From NCBI RefSeq assembly GCF_040729435.1, contig NZ_CP160398.1, positions 4,941,001 through 5,005,000 of the forward strand: a stretch of DNA of 64,000 bases, in the 5' to 3' direction. The stretch is from Pseudomonas sp. HOU2 (lineage in GTDB: Bacteria > Pseudomonadota > Gammaproteobacteria > Pseudomonadales > Pseudomonadaceae). The position numbers were made by a program, and so were the translations under genes. This document shows positions 33,970 through 44,172 of the stretch, one piece after another (position 1 is the first letter of the stretch; the number at the start of each line of letters is the position of its first letter). The notes beneath the pieces were generated by a model. The model had not been told where the DNA came from and ran no database searches. It worked only from the letters and a program-made list of their open reading frames with translations.

Positions 33970-36900
33970 TTATCCACTAATACACACCGGGATTCCAGTT
34001 GCGCCGGTTGACAACGCCCTAAGGACCCAGCCCGCGCCACCGTAAGAGACGAAGCCGAACCCTCCGTTACTTGGGTCGGGCTGTGAGTTGTTCAGACAGC
34101 ATAGATACGTTTGCTGCGAGTCCTCAACATAAGCACTCTGCAGGGCTTCATAGAGTGGATAGTTCGTAGGATGGTTCGGGTAAAAGGGGGAGCCACCGTG
34201 CTGATTCATCCAAACTATTGCCTGTGGCGTGGTCATGACTGTACCGCTGCTGAAAAGCATTGCAACGTTCCTTGTCGTCACTTTGAAGTGCTTCTGTTGG
34301 GGCGGAAGAGCGCTGTCCTGGACCGTAATCTCCGTTGTTCCGTTTCCGGTGCTTCTAACGCGGCCAGTACCATCAACTGAGGCTACATTGCTGTTTAGGC
34401 TTGAGTATTTGTAAGGAGGAACTCCACCCGTAGCTGGTCTTGCTACTACAGTGCCAGCCGGATCACCTACACGGCGCCACCCGCTGATTCCATCGGCATT
34501 GATATTAACGCCATTAATTGTCAGGTCTGATGTATCCACCCTAAGCTCTGAAATCACGTTCACCACCCGCGGATCCGACGAGGCCCCCGTGCCGTACAGC
34601 GCCTTGGCAGTAAAACTATGGGACGCTACGCTCAGCCCATTGATTGTCAACGTCCAGATACCGGTCGATGCATCGGCCTTGACTTTGCCCATGGGCACGA
34701 CGCCGTCCAAGATTTCCACTTCCTGCCCTTTAGCCCCGGAGCCTTCAAGATTGATTGAGGTGTCGAGTGTCATGCCGCCCGGGAGAATTTCTACGCCTTT
34801 GGAGTCTTCAGCGTGAATGATGGTCGGGGGGGCGCTGGCCGTCACTGTCAGCGTCCACACCCCCGACTCCGTCCCGCTGCCATACAACGCCTTGGCCTTG
34901 AACACATGCTCCGTAGTTGTCAGCCCGGTCAGCTCAACCGTCCATATACCTTTGTCATCGGCCCTGTCCTTTTTGCCAGTGGAGGTGGCACCGTCGAAAA
35001 TCTCCACCTCAAGAAAGGTATTCGCCGTCCCCGTCAGATGAACAGTGCGGTCAACAGTGTTGCCACCATTATTGATCGGCTGCCCGTTGGAATCATGCGC
35101 GGCGGTGATGGCCGGCGCCACGCCATTCAACGCCGTCAAACGCCAGAGGTTAGACGTCGGGTTGTTCGCGTATTGGCCAACGGCCTTTAAGGAGTGCAGC
35201 ACGTTCAGCGCTAACTCGCTGACGGTATGGGTCCAGATCCCGTCGGGTCCAGCTTCCGCGAAGCCCTTGGAGATCGTGCCGAGGAAAACTTCCACCTTCT
35301 GGCCGATAGGCGCGGAGCCGGTGAGTGTGACGCTGGTGTGCACGGTATGACCGTTATCGGGAATGCTCCAGTTGCTCTGATCTTTTACTGAGGTGATGGT
35401 CAGTGCGGTATTGGCCGTCACCGTCAACGTCCACGGCGTGGATACCTGCCCAATGCCATACAGCGCAGTGGCGGTGAAGCTGTGAGCGGCCAAGCTCAAG
35501 CCTGTCATGGTCAACTCCCACAGGCCGGTCGTCAGGTTAACCGTGGCTTCGCCTTTGACGGTATTGGCATCCTTGATCTGGACTTTCTGCCCTTTGGCGC
35601 CGGTTCCTTCAAGCTTGACTTGGGTATCAACGGTGATTGCGCCTTCGGCAATTGCTACTTCTTTGGAGTCTTTCGATCCGGTAATTGCTGGCCGCACATC
35701 TTCAAATGCTTTGATCATGTAAGTGCGCACAGGGAAAACCACTGCCTCGCTTTCATTCGTGCTCTTGCCGAACGCTGCCTTGAATTCCATCCTCAGCGTG
35801 CTGCCATTCTTGAGGTTTCTCAAGCCTGCAAGGGCGATGCTCCGCTCGTAATAGCCTTGATCGAGCCACTGAGTGCTGACCATTGAGCCTGGTGCCGTAT
35901 GGATCTGCAGGTTGTAGTCGCTGCCATCCGTGTTCGTCCCTTTCAGACGCAGCCAGACATATTGGCCTGTGGCAATCAACGGCCAGACGCCCATGCGATA
36001 GGTGGCATTAGCGGTCAATTTACTCACATCGAACTGTGGACCGGCGCCGTTGTTGTCGGCGTCCAGAATCACCGGCAGGATCAAGCTTGAGTCCGGCAGG
36101 ACTTCGATATTCAACAACAGCGGCAACGAGGTACGGGGCACAGCGCTGCGGATGACGGTGTACGTCACGGTGACGGTTTTGCCGAGGCTGAAGGCCAACA
36201 CCGACAGTGGCACCGTGATCTGCAGCCCTTCGCTGACCAGTTGCAGCGGGCTGGTGTGGGAGCCGCCGGCTGCCGCAGTGGCGCCTGTCCATTGCACGCT
36301 CAGTTTGTCATCGTGGAGCAGGCTTGCCCCGGGGATCAGCACCACGATTTCAGGCAGAGTCGGCTTGAAGGTGTTGCCGGTCTGACCGCGTACGGTCGGG
36401 GCGAGGGGGGCCGTTACGACCACGACCCATGGATCCGATACCTGCCCACTGCCATATTGGGCAGTGGCAGTGAAGTTGTGGGACGCAACGGCCAGTCCCG
36501 TCACCGTGAACTCCCAGTCACCATTCTGTGCATCAACGTCAGCCGTACCTTTGACGGTGGCGCCATCCTTGATTTGGACCTTCTCGCCTTTGGCCCCTTT
36601 CCCTTTAAGCTTGACCATGGTGTCGACAGTCGTACCGCCATCCGGGATTTCCACCTCGCCAGGTAAACCCTTCACCGAGTCAATAGTTGGTGGTACCAAT
36701 TCCACCACTTCCCCGACGACAAAAACCAACGGATTCGAATAACTGATCTTGTCCGTCGCATCCCGAACGATGTGGTAGCGCACACTCAACTGTTCACCGC
36801 GACGGGCTTCAAAGTACTGCTGCACAAACGCGGCGTTGAGCGGAAATTTAACGTCTTTGCCGGCGCTCAGGGCATTGAGTGTCTTGTGGTCTTCGAACAG

Positions 36901-38589
36901 CAACTTGTTCGACGCATCATGCAATTGCCAGTGCACCACATCCTTGGGCAGGGTCGGATTGTTCACCGGGTTGGGGCAGGTGACTTCGCTGATGCCGTTG
37001 GGCAGGTCCTTGGGTTCCAGCGCACCGTCCTGTTCACCGAGCAGGATGGGCGGAACCAGCTCAAGCCTGGGCTCGCCGATGTTCAGCGGCGCGGCGGGCA
37101 GGGAAGGCCGGCGAATGACCTCGTCGTTCTCGCCTTCGCTGAGCAGGTTATACGACACCTTCAGCGTGCCGCCTTCGCCGGGTTTCAGGTAGTCGGGGCC
37201 TGAAATGATGACGATGAAGCCGTCGGGGTCATTGGTCTCCTGCAGGGTCGGAAAGATCCAGTCCAGCTCGGGTTCGAAAGCGGTGCCATCCGCCTGGGTG
37301 ATGCTCCAGAGCAGTTCGATGGCGTTGTCCGCGGTGATCAGCGGATCGAAGGGGAAGCGCACGATCACGTTCGCCAGGTCCGGATCCAGCGCACCGCTCA
37401 CGGCGCTTTCGACGATGGGGGCTGCCAGGCGTTTGGGTTCACCCTTCATGTTGATGAAGCGGCCTCTGGAGCGTTGAATGATGCGGCCGTCACGTTCCAG
37501 ATCGAAGAAAAACACCCCCTGGGTTTTTGCCAGTGCCCGGGCACCGTCGTTGTCCATCGGCACCTCGACCACAAGCGGTGGGTTTTTGTCGATGCGCTGG
37601 CAAGCGTCGACCGCCACGGGGTCGCCGTCGAGGGTGGTGCCCTGCAAGTGCATGATGATGATGTCGTCGAGTTTGAAGTCGTCGGACGATGCAGCAAAGA
37701 CCTGGAGCAGCAATTGTTCATTGCCTAACTGGTCGAGGTCGAGTTCGTTGCCGTCAGCCTGTTTGAGAATCGGCGCATCCAGCCGCGAGTTGCCGGTGTC
37801 GACGACAATGCGCGCTTCCTTGCACCAGTCCTCGGAGTCGTTGTCGACAAAGTCTCTGACCAGGAATGACACCGCCAGCCCTTCGTTCCCGGAATCACCC
37901 GCCGCCAGGATGATGTCTTTACTGATATGGATGACGATCGGGTTATTCAGCGGGTCGTCGATCTGCGCTTGAGTGACCGGCGCCGACGCCACCAGCTTGC
38001 CGCCCCAGCTCGCGATGATCACGTCGCCCACGGCGATGTCGGGATAAGGCAGGTTGGAGCCACTGCCGGGTACGGCAACCACCATAATCTCCACACCCTT
38101 TTCGGCGGTGTCCTTGTCGACACCGTCCTGAACAATTTCCGGTGGCCTGAATGCCATGTGCAGGTTGGAGTGGCCCTGCTCTGGGTTGGTGTCCTGGCCG
38201 GCGGGGATTTCCAGTTTGACCGCGAGTTGGAGCGGTGGAGCAAAAGGCTCCGGCTGTTGAGCGACTCGTGTCACCCGATAGGCCAGCTCCCAGGCGCCGG
38301 TCTGAAAGCGGCCCGGTGCGACGAACAGGGTGGTGCGCTGGGTTTGCTCGGCCGGCTGGGTAACGGTTTGCTGGTCGACCGGAACGTTGTTGAGCAGCAG
38401 CTCGACCTTGTCGCCCAGACCTTTGTTCGACCAGACCGGGAGCTGCACCTTCAGGCCCAGAGCGGGAAAATTGAGCAGTGCGGCGGCGCGGTTGATGGCC
38501 CACTTGCCGTCCGGTAGCAACTTGGCGCCGGGGATTTCGGGGTCGAGCAGCGCGCGTGTACTGATGGCCTTTTTGGGTTGGACGAGCAT
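33970..38589 (-). CDS. Giant Ig-like repeat protein with lectin-like C-terminus (copy 2)
   Basis: This 1539-residue protein lacks a signal peptide (MLVQPKKAISTRALLDPEIPG). Residues about 1-650 are a family-specific region with repeated strands such as IAVGDVIIASWGGKL and ILAAGDSGNEGLAVSF. From about 650 there are Ig-like units of about 90 residues that share (D)S(K/N)G.....GG.T.DT...L.G....G..V.I.DG and end in Y-G-S/T-G-x-x-S. A Big_2-like unit (YSSLNSNVASVDGTGRV) precedes a C-terminal domain with a LYEALQSAY helix and a final TGIPVCISG. It is paralogous to the next gene upstream. A surface or adhesion role is suggested by the folds, but no export route is visible. Confidence 0.7.
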   Translation of the reverse strand: MLVQPKKAISTRALLDPEIPGAKLLPDGKWAINRAAALLNFPALGLKVQLPVWSNKGLGDKVELLLNNVPVDQQTVTQPAEQTQRTTLFVAPGRFQTGAWELAYRVTRVAQQPEPFAPPLQLAVKLEIPAGQDTNPEQGHSNLHMAFRPPEIVQDGVDKDTAEKGVEIMVVAVPGSGSNLPYPDIAVGDVIIASWGGKLVASAPVTQAQIDDPLNNPIVIHISKDIILAAGDSGNEGLAVSFLVRDFVDNDSEDWCKEARIVVDTGNSRLDAPILKQADGNELDLDQLGNEQLLLQVFAASSDDFKLDDIIIMHLQGTTLDGDPVAVDACQRIDKNPPLVVEVPMDNDGARALAKTQGVFFFDLERDGRIIQRSRGRFINMKGEPKRLAAPIVESAVSGALDPDLANVIVRFPFDPLITADNAIELLWSITQADGTAFEPELDWIFPTLQETNDPDGFIVIISGPDYLKPGEGGTLKVSYNLLSEGENDEVIRRPSLPAAPLNIGEPRLELVPPILLGEQDGALEPKDLPNGISEVTCPNPVNNPTLPKDVVHWQLHDASNKLLFEDHKTLNALSAGKDVKFPLNAAFVQQYFEARRGEQLSVRYHIVRDATDKISYSNPLVFVVGEVVELVPPTIDSVKGLPGEVEIPDGGTTVDTMVKLKGKGAKGEKVQIKDGATVKGTADVDAQNGDWEFTVTGLAVASHNFTATAQYGSGQVSDPWVVVVTAPLAPTVRGQTGNTFKPTLPEIVVLIPGASLLHDDKLSVQWTGATAAAGGSHTSPLQLVSEGLQITVPLSVLAFSLGKTVTVTYTVIRSAVPRTSLPLLLNIEVLPDSSLILPVILDADNNGAGPQFDVSKLTANATYRMGVWPLIATGQYVWLRLKGTNTDGSDYNLQIHTAPGSMVSTQWLDQGYYERSIALAGLRNLKNGSTLRMEFKAAFGKSTNESEAVVFPVRTYMIKAFEDVRPAITGSKDSKEVAIAEGAITVDTQVKLEGTGAKGQKVQIKDANTVKGEATVNLTTGLWELTMTGLSLAAHSFTATALYGIGQVSTPWTLTVTANTALTITSVKDQSNWSIPDNGHTVHTSVTLTGSAPIGQKVEVFLGTISKGFAEAGPDGIWTHTVSELALNVLHSLKAVGQYANNPTSNLWRLTALNGVAPAITAAHDSNGQPINNGGNTVDRTVHLTGTANTFLEVEIFDGATSTGKKDRADDKGIWTVELTGLTTTEHVFKAKALYGSGTESGVWTLTVTASAPPTIIHAEDSKGVEILPGGMTLDTSINLEGSGAKGQEVEILDGVVPMGKVKADASTGIWTLTINGLSVASHSFTAKALYGTGASSDPRVVNVISELRVDTSDLTINGVNINADGISGWRRVGDPAGTVVARPATGGVPPYKYSSLNSNVASVDGTGRVRSTGNGTTEITVQDSALPPQQKHFKVTTRNVAMLFSSGTVMTTPQAIVWMNQHGGSPFYPNHPTNYPLYEALQSAYVEDSQQTYLCCLNNSQPDPSNGGFGFVSYGGAGWVLRALSTGATGIPVCISG

Positions 38590-38734
38590 GACGGGAACTC
38601 CTGCCGAACGGTGTGGGCGGTGGAGTGATTGAGCGATCAGACGGGGGATTTGGCTACTGTCAGATCTGACAGGTGAGTATGGATTTTCGACCAGCGGTCA
38701 CACCCTTGGATTCGCTTTACGGTGTTTCTCAGCC

Positions 38735-38765
38735 AAAAAGACAACGGCCAGCGAAGGCCGTTGTC
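38735..38765 (-). terminator. Rho-independent terminator between the giant Ig-like genes
   Basis: A perfect 10-bp stem (GACAACGGCC and inverse) with a 6-nt loop is followed on the minus strand by five T residues, just past the stop of the upstream gene. The two paralogues are therefore separate units, each with its own promoter. Confidence 0.85.
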
Positions 38766-38772
38766 CCCTTCA

Positions 38773-41700
38773 TCAGCGAATGCCTACAACGTTAGAATAA
38801 CCACCCCCTGTTGTGGCGGATCCTTCACCTCCTGAAACCAGATACCTGGTTTTTTTTGCCGGATATGGCCACCAATAGTTACTGTCATCGGTTGACCAGT
38901 AATGATAATTTCCCATGGGCCACCGACTTCCATAAGCCACATGTATTTCGTACAACTCCGCCATGCTGGGGATCCGAGCGCCTGCCGACGCGGCCGATGA
39001 GTTGGCTTGCCCCCAGGTTGCATTCCCTAAGCCTATGCAGTGGATTACGTTCGTCACCGTCACGTTGTAGCTCTTGGACTGGTTGGCGCTGTCTCGGGCG
39101 GTGATGGTCGCTACCCCCCTGCCGCGCACGGTCACTAACCCGGTTCCATCGACTACCGCTACTCCCGTGTTGCTTGAGACATAGGTATAACCTGGCAGGC
39201 CACCGGAGGCCTGATGTCGCACCGAGTTACCAGAGTCGAAAGCAGGAAGAACTTCGGGGTTGCCCGGAATGATGTAAGTCTTGCCACCCAACGTGACCGG
39301 GCTGGTATTGAAGTTCAACGGTGCCAACGGATTTTCCCGAATAAAGCTGCGCGACGCGGTCTGTTGATTGTTGGCTACCGACTTCGCGTACACCGTGTTC
39401 GAGCCCAGATGAATGCCGAGGCTGAGTGACCAGTCACCGCTGCCGTTGGCAGGCACGGTTTGCCCCGCCACGTTGTTGAGAAAAATCTGCACGCTGTACA
39501 GCGGCGTTGCTGCTCCGCTCACGACCACCGAGGTATCGGTGGTTGTCCCGCCCGGGCCCAGTTCGCCGCCTGAATGCCGGACCGAAGTCAGCGTAGTGGT
39601 GCGATGGGCCCTGACGGTAAATGAGTGGAGGGGTGACTCAAGCTGACCTCCATAGAGTGCTTTGGCTTTGAGGGTGTAGGTGGTGTTCTGACTGAGGCTG
39701 GCAAGTCGAATGCTGCCGCTGCCATTGAGGCCCAGTGGTATCGGCGCACCAATGGGTGCTGCACCGTCGTATAGCTGGACACGCTGATTGCTGTCCGCAC
39801 TGACGGTTACTGTGACCTCGCTTTCGTACGTCGTGCCATTGTGGCCAATGGAGCCTTTGACGTCGGTGACGGAAACGATACGAGGAGTCGTAGAAACTGC
39901 CACGGTAAAGGCACGAGTCGCAGATTCCGGTTGCGTACCGTACAAAGCCCTGGCCTTGATGGTATGGGTGATGGCGCTCAGACCGGTCAGTGTTTTGGTC
40001 CAATTGCCACTGGAATCTACAGGTGTGACGGGAGCGACAGCCGTGTTGTTATCGTAGATTTGCACGCTCTGGCCGTTACTCGCAGTGCCGGTAACCGTCA
40101 CCGTGGCGTCGAACGTTGTGCCATTGGGAGGGATTTCTCCCTTTGAATCACTGATCAGGGAAATGATTGGAGCCAACGCTTCCAGCACAGTGAAAACTCT
40201 AACCGCAGATTCTGGCTGACTACCGTACAGTCCCTTTGCCGAGATTCGGTACACGGACGGGGTCAGGTTGGTCAGCGTCTTGGTCCAGTTCCGATTGTTG
40301 TCGACGGGTGTGTCGGGTGCAATGGGCGTCGTGCCGTTGTAAATCTGGATACGCTGGTTGGCGACAGCAGTGCCAAAGATGTCCACGTCAGTTTCGAACG
40401 TCGTGCCATTGTTGCTGATATCACCTTTTGAGTCGCGCACCCCGGATATGGCTGGAGCCGTAGCTTGCGCCACTTTAAATGTCCGGACTGTCGACTCCAG
40501 TTGATCGCCATAGGTTGCCTTGGCTTTGACCGGGTAAGTCCTTGGCGTCAGATTCTGCAGCCGGGTGCTTCCTTCGCCATTGCCGCCAAGTGTTATCGGG
40601 TTTCCGATTGCCGTTGCCCCGTCGTAAAGCTGCACCACCTGATGACTGTCCGCGTGAACTGATACAGCGACCTCAGTGAAATAGGTCGTGTCGTTGTCAT
40701 CAACGGGACCATTGGCGTCCGTAACGGCGGTAATGCTTGGCTTCGTAGCGACAGCAATCGTGAAGGTTCGCGGCTCGCTGATTTTGTCATCGACGTCGTA
40801 TAGGGCAATTGCCTCCACCCGTTGCAAACCCTCAATCAAATCCACCGTCAATGTCCATTTGCTGCTGGCATCCACGCTTGGCATGCCTTTGGATACGCCA
40901 TTGATCTGGACATCGACTTCTTCGGCCCGCGTGGCTGTCCCTTCGATCGTCACACGCTTGTCATAGGTCTGGCCCGCTTCGGGAATGACCGTGCCTTGTG
41001 CCGTCTTCACGGTGGTGATGACGGGTGTGACGTACTCGTAGTGCTGGTGAATGATCAGCGGCAGTTTCGGGAAAACGATCGCGGCATCTTCATCCGTGCC
41101 GTTATCGAACATGACTTTGCAAACCACGATGGCGTTGGAGCCGTGAAGCAATTTCAGCAGTTCCGTCTTGAGCAGGGTTTCATTCAGACCTTGAGTGAGT
41201 TGCGTTGAGTTCACTTCATGCGCGCTGAGCAGATCGATTCGATAAGCGCCCGTGCTGGCCAGGCCCTCGATGTACAGCCAGACCCGTTGCTTCAAGGCAA
41301 TAAACGGCCATGCCTTGACCAGAACGTTCGCGTTCCCGGTGAGCTCCATTACCAGCAATTCACCTGCGGTCGACTGTGGAACCTCGGGTCTTGGCAGCTC
41401 CGTTTCAGGGTCTTGAAAAGTGAGAATTTTCAGCGGGAGGGTTTCCGAAGCGGTCCACAAGCCATAGCGCTGGACGTCGTAATTGACCGCTACCTCGCGA
41501 TTGATATTGGCGCCGACAAACGAAGGTGGCAGGTGGAACCTCACGGTGCCGGTGGCCTCGGCGGGTTTCTCCAGGTCTTCCGAAGTCCCGGCGCCTGGCG
41601 TGCCCCGCCATTTCAATCCGAGTGTGTCGAGCAAGGTGTCCATGGTCGCGTAGCTGCAATCGATGTCCACGCCATTACGTGCGTCCATTGGATTCAGCAT

Positions 41701-43575
41701 GCCGCCGGGGGCCTGGACAACCGTAGGTGGCGGTAATTTGCCCAGAGGGATGCCGACCATCACCTCCAGAGGCGCGGAATAGCTGTATTCCCCGGAGGCA
41801 GCGTGCAGCAACGTGTAGATGACGGTCACGTAGTAGCCGATATTGGCCGAGACATAGCGTTTGTCCACGCGGAACCTTACGGGTTGGCCGACTGTTGCCA
41901 GGGTGATCGGCACGCTTGCGGTGGTGCTGCCGTAGAGGGTGACCCCGATCCAGTGGTAAGTCAGCGTATCGCCCTTGACCCAGTCCACCGGTCTGACCAG
42001 CACATGCACCAGTTTGTCTGTTTGAGACGGATCGAGAATGTCATCCGGTGCTTCTTCGACCTTGGGCGCTGGAAGCGTTGCTCGCCATGTGCCCACGCTG
42101 GCCCGCAGAAACTCGGACTCACTGGTTCCATACTGGCCGGTAGCATCGTTGAATACCCGGTATTGCAGTTTGAGGCTGCCGTTGTCCAGCGCTAAAACGT
42201 GCTCGCTGCTGACGTAAATCGTCACCTCGCCGGCTTTCTGCTCTTCACCTGAGACGGTGTGCTCTTCTTCGTGCAGATAGGCATCGTCGTTGGACTTTTT
42301 GCCCAGCCAGATCAACGTGAGGTGATCGCCATTGCGGATACCCGGGTACCTGACCACCACGGATGCCGCCATTACCGTAACCGGCAAAATGTTCCCGACC
42401 ACCTCGTTGATGGTCGGAGCCGGCAGCAAAGACGGATTACCGATCACCGTAGCGAAGGTGCGCCTGGAATAAAGCGTCGGGCTGCCATCCTGCTTGCGCA
42501 ATGCATAGGAGGCGTCGAGGGTGCCTTGGGCAAAGAGTTTCACGAACTCGTAGGCAACCGGGATCTCATGCAAATAGGGCGGGTTGCGGACGATGGCTTC
42601 AACGCTGAATGTCTGAGGTGGTCTGCCGGGAATCGGAGTGCCAACTACAGTGATCACGAGCGTGTCACCGGCAGTGAAGACGTCGTTGGATTTGATCAGG
42701 ATCTGCAGGGTGACCGGGTTGGCATCCAGGTCCGCAAGGATGATTTTCCCGTCATCCGCTTCCTTGATGATGAGCGCATCGAGACGTGATACCCCGGCAT
42801 CGACCTTTACGGTCGTGGCCTCTGACCACTTCACGCTCCAGTTGTAAACCACATCGCAAACATCGTAGTGGATCTTCATTGCCGCACTGTCACCGGCAGT
42901 GAGGATATCTTCGGGCCGGGCCATGACGACAATGTCGACGGTGCCTTCCACTTCTGCCTCTGTCAGCACATGTGGCAGAAGAAAAACGCTACCCCACATT
43001 GCGAGAATGATGTCGCCCTCCGCGATATTCGGATAGCGCGTGATGGTCATTGGCACGCCCGTGTCGAGCCACGGCTTGGTCACACCGTTATCGATGACAT
43101 CCTGCGGTAACCCGACCATCTTCAGCTCCGAATGCCAAGGCTCGAAGGGACGCGTGTCGTCACCGGCCGGGTCGTCGATTTCCAGCAACAGCGTCAATTT
43201 GGCCGATGGATCGTCGGGCACGGTTTCGCCGGCCCGGGTCAACAGGTAGTGGCAGGTGAATAATCCCGGTAGCAACCCGTCCTTGGGAGCGAAGAAGAAC
43301 CATCGCTGATTGAGGTGTTCATCGCTGACCTTGAGTTCGGCGACCTTTTCGTCATTCAGGAAAACTTCCAGCAGATCATCGATCGCCATGCCTAGGTAGG
43401 GGTCGATAAGGGCAAACAGACCGTCAGGGAACGCCTCAAATGCTTTTTTGTTGATCCCTCCGTCAGCACCCGGCACCGGGATGACCATGTCGGCGAAGTA
43501 GGGTGGGTACAATCCTGACAACGGGGCGGGCAGTTCATTGCGACTGGGGAACAGGGACCGACGGAAAGTGAACAT
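38773..43575 (-). CDS. Giant Ig-like repeat protein with lectin-like C-terminus (copy 1)
   Basis: This 1600-residue paralogue of the gene at 33970 has the same order: a family-specific N-terminal half (IAEGDIILAMWGSVFLLP, ILTAGDSAAMKIHYDVCD, AGVSRLDALII), five or more Ig-like units (SDSKGEIPPNGTTFDATVTVTG), a Big_2-like unit (SSNTGVAVVDGTGLVTVRG) and a C-terminal domain with MAELYEIHVAYGS, YHYWSTDD and a final SNVVGIR, which resembles C-type lectin or DUF1566 tips. There is no signal peptide. I start at 43575, with GGAG 6 nt upstream. GC content is lower than the neighbours (55-58% on two hand-counted lines), consistent with acquired DNA. Confidence 0.72.
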   Translation of the reverse strand: MFTFRRSLFPSRNELPAPLSGLYPPYFADMVIPVPGADGGINKKAFEAFPDGLFALIDPYLGMAIDDLLEVFLNDEKVAELKVSDEHLNQRWFFFAPKDGLLPGLFTCHYLLTRAGETVPDDPSAKLTLLLEIDDPAGDDTRPFEPWHSELKMVGLPQDVIDNGVTKPWLDTGVPMTITRYPNIAEGDIILAMWGSVFLLPHVLTEAEVEGTVDIVVMARPEDILTAGDSAAMKIHYDVCDVVYNWSVKWSEATTVKVDAGVSRLDALIIKEADDGKIILADLDANPVTLQILIKSNDVFTAGDTLVITVVGTPIPGRPPQTFSVEAIVRNPPYLHEIPVAYEFVKLFAQGTLDASYALRKQDGSPTLYSRRTFATVIGNPSLLPAPTINEVVGNILPVTVMAASVVVRYPGIRNGDHLTLIWLGKKSNDDAYLHEEEHTVSGEEQKAGEVTIYVSSEHVLALDNGSLKLQYRVFNDATGQYGTSESEFLRASVGTWRATLPAPKVEEAPDDILDPSQTDKLVHVLVRPVDWVKGDTLTYHWIGVTLYGSTTASVPITLATVGQPVRFRVDKRYVSANIGYYVTVIYTLLHAASGEYSYSAPLEVMVGIPLGKLPPPTVVQAPGGMLNPMDARNGVDIDCSYATMDTLLDTLGLKWRGTPGAGTSEDLEKPAEATGTVRFHLPPSFVGANINREVAVNYDVQRYGLWTASETLPLKILTFQDPETELPRPEVPQSTAGELLVMELTGNANVLVKAWPFIALKQRVWLYIEGLASTGAYRIDLLSAHEVNSTQLTQGLNETLLKTELLKLLHGSNAIVVCKVMFDNGTDEDAAIVFPKLPLIIHQHYEYVTPVITTVKTAQGTVIPEAGQTYDKRVTIEGTATRAEEVDVQINGVSKGMPSVDASSKWTLTVDLIEGLQRVEAIALYDVDDKISEPRTFTIAVATKPSITAVTDANGPVDDNDTTYFTEVAVSVHADSHQVVQLYDGATAIGNPITLGGNGEGSTRLQNLTPRTYPVKAKATYGDQLESTVRTFKVAQATAPAISGVRDSKGDISNNGTTFETDVDIFGTAVANQRIQIYNGTTPIAPDTPVDNNRNWTKTLTNLTPSVYRISAKGLYGSQPESAVRVFTVLEALAPIISLISDSKGEIPPNGTTFDATVTVTGTASNGQSVQIYDNNTAVAPVTPVDSSGNWTKTLTGLSAITHTIKARALYGTQPESATRAFTVAVSTTPRIVSVTDVKGSIGHNGTTYESEVTVTVSADSNQRVQLYDGAAPIGAPIPLGLNGSGSIRLASLSQNTTYTLKAKALYGGQLESPLHSFTVRAHRTTTLTSVRHSGGELGPGGTTTDTSVVVSGAATPLYSVQIFLNNVAGQTVPANGSGDWSLSLGIHLGSNTVYAKSVANNQQTASRSFIRENPLAPLNFNTSPVTLGGKTYIIPGNPEVLPAFDSGNSVRHQASGGLPGYTYVSSNTGVAVVDGTGLVTVRGRGVATITARDSANQSKSYNVTVTNVIHCIGLGNATWGQANSSAASAGARIPSMAELYEIHVAYGSRWPMGNYHYWSTDDSNYWWPYPAKKTRYLVSGGEGSATTGGGYSNVVGIR

Positions 43576-43766
43576 GATCAACTCCATCCAGATTGGTGCA
43601 CCCGTGAACTCAAGGATTTCTGGCTCTGAAAGTTCGAGCTGTGGATCAGGGGCAGGAGTGATTTAAGGCCTGAAGGGGAGGGACTGGCTACTGTCAGAAA
43701 TAACAGGTGGGCGGGTATATCCGATGAACGGTTGGTCGCTTTTACGAGAGTGAGAGCAGGGTGAAA

Positions 43767-44162
43767 TCAGGGATTGCGCAAGGTTTTCTGTTTGAGGATA
43801 TACACCGTCACCAATACCGCGCTGGTCAACATGAACCCCCGCGCCCACGGCAGTGGCACCAGGTAGCACGAGAACAGAATGCTCGCCCACATCAAGCCGA
43901 TCGCGTAGACCTTGCCCTTGAGCGGTATGCCGTTGCCGTCGAGGTAGTCGCGAATCCATGGCCCGAGCTTCGGGTGCTCGATCAGCCATTGATAGAAACG
44001 CGGAGAGCTGCGCGCGAAACAGGCGGCCGCCAGCAAAAGGAAAGGGGTGGTGGGCAGCACGGGCAGGAAAATCCCGATCACCCCCAATGCCACGCTGAGC
44101 CAGCCGACGGCCAGCAAGAAGTAGCGCAACATCAGGGAGCGGTTGCCTATGGGGTTGTCCAT
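43767..44162 (-). CDS. YbaN family (DUF454) membrane protein
   Basis: This 131-residue inner-membrane protein has about four hydrophobic stretches and the DUF454 features LGVIGIFLPVLPTTPFLLLAAACFARSSPRFYQWLIEHP near the N-terminus and WIRDYLDGNGIPLKGK after it. E. coli YbaN is the reference; its function is unknown. It is 10 bp downstream of the UPF0149 gene, with which it probably forms an operon. Confidence 0.88.
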   Translation of the reverse strand: MDNPIGNRSLMLRYFLLAVGWLSVALGVIGIFLPVLPTTPFLLLAAACFARSSPRFYQWLIEHPKLGPWIRDYLDGNGIPLKGKVYAIGLMWASILFSCYLVPLPWARGFMLTSAVLVTVYILKQKTLRNP

Positions 44163-44172
44163 AGGCCGGATC

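Noticed and set aside
33970..39100. Diversity-generating retroelement acting on the lectin-like C-termini
   Set aside because: No reverse transcriptase and no template repeat are visible in the window; the two C-termini look like ordinary diverged paralogues.
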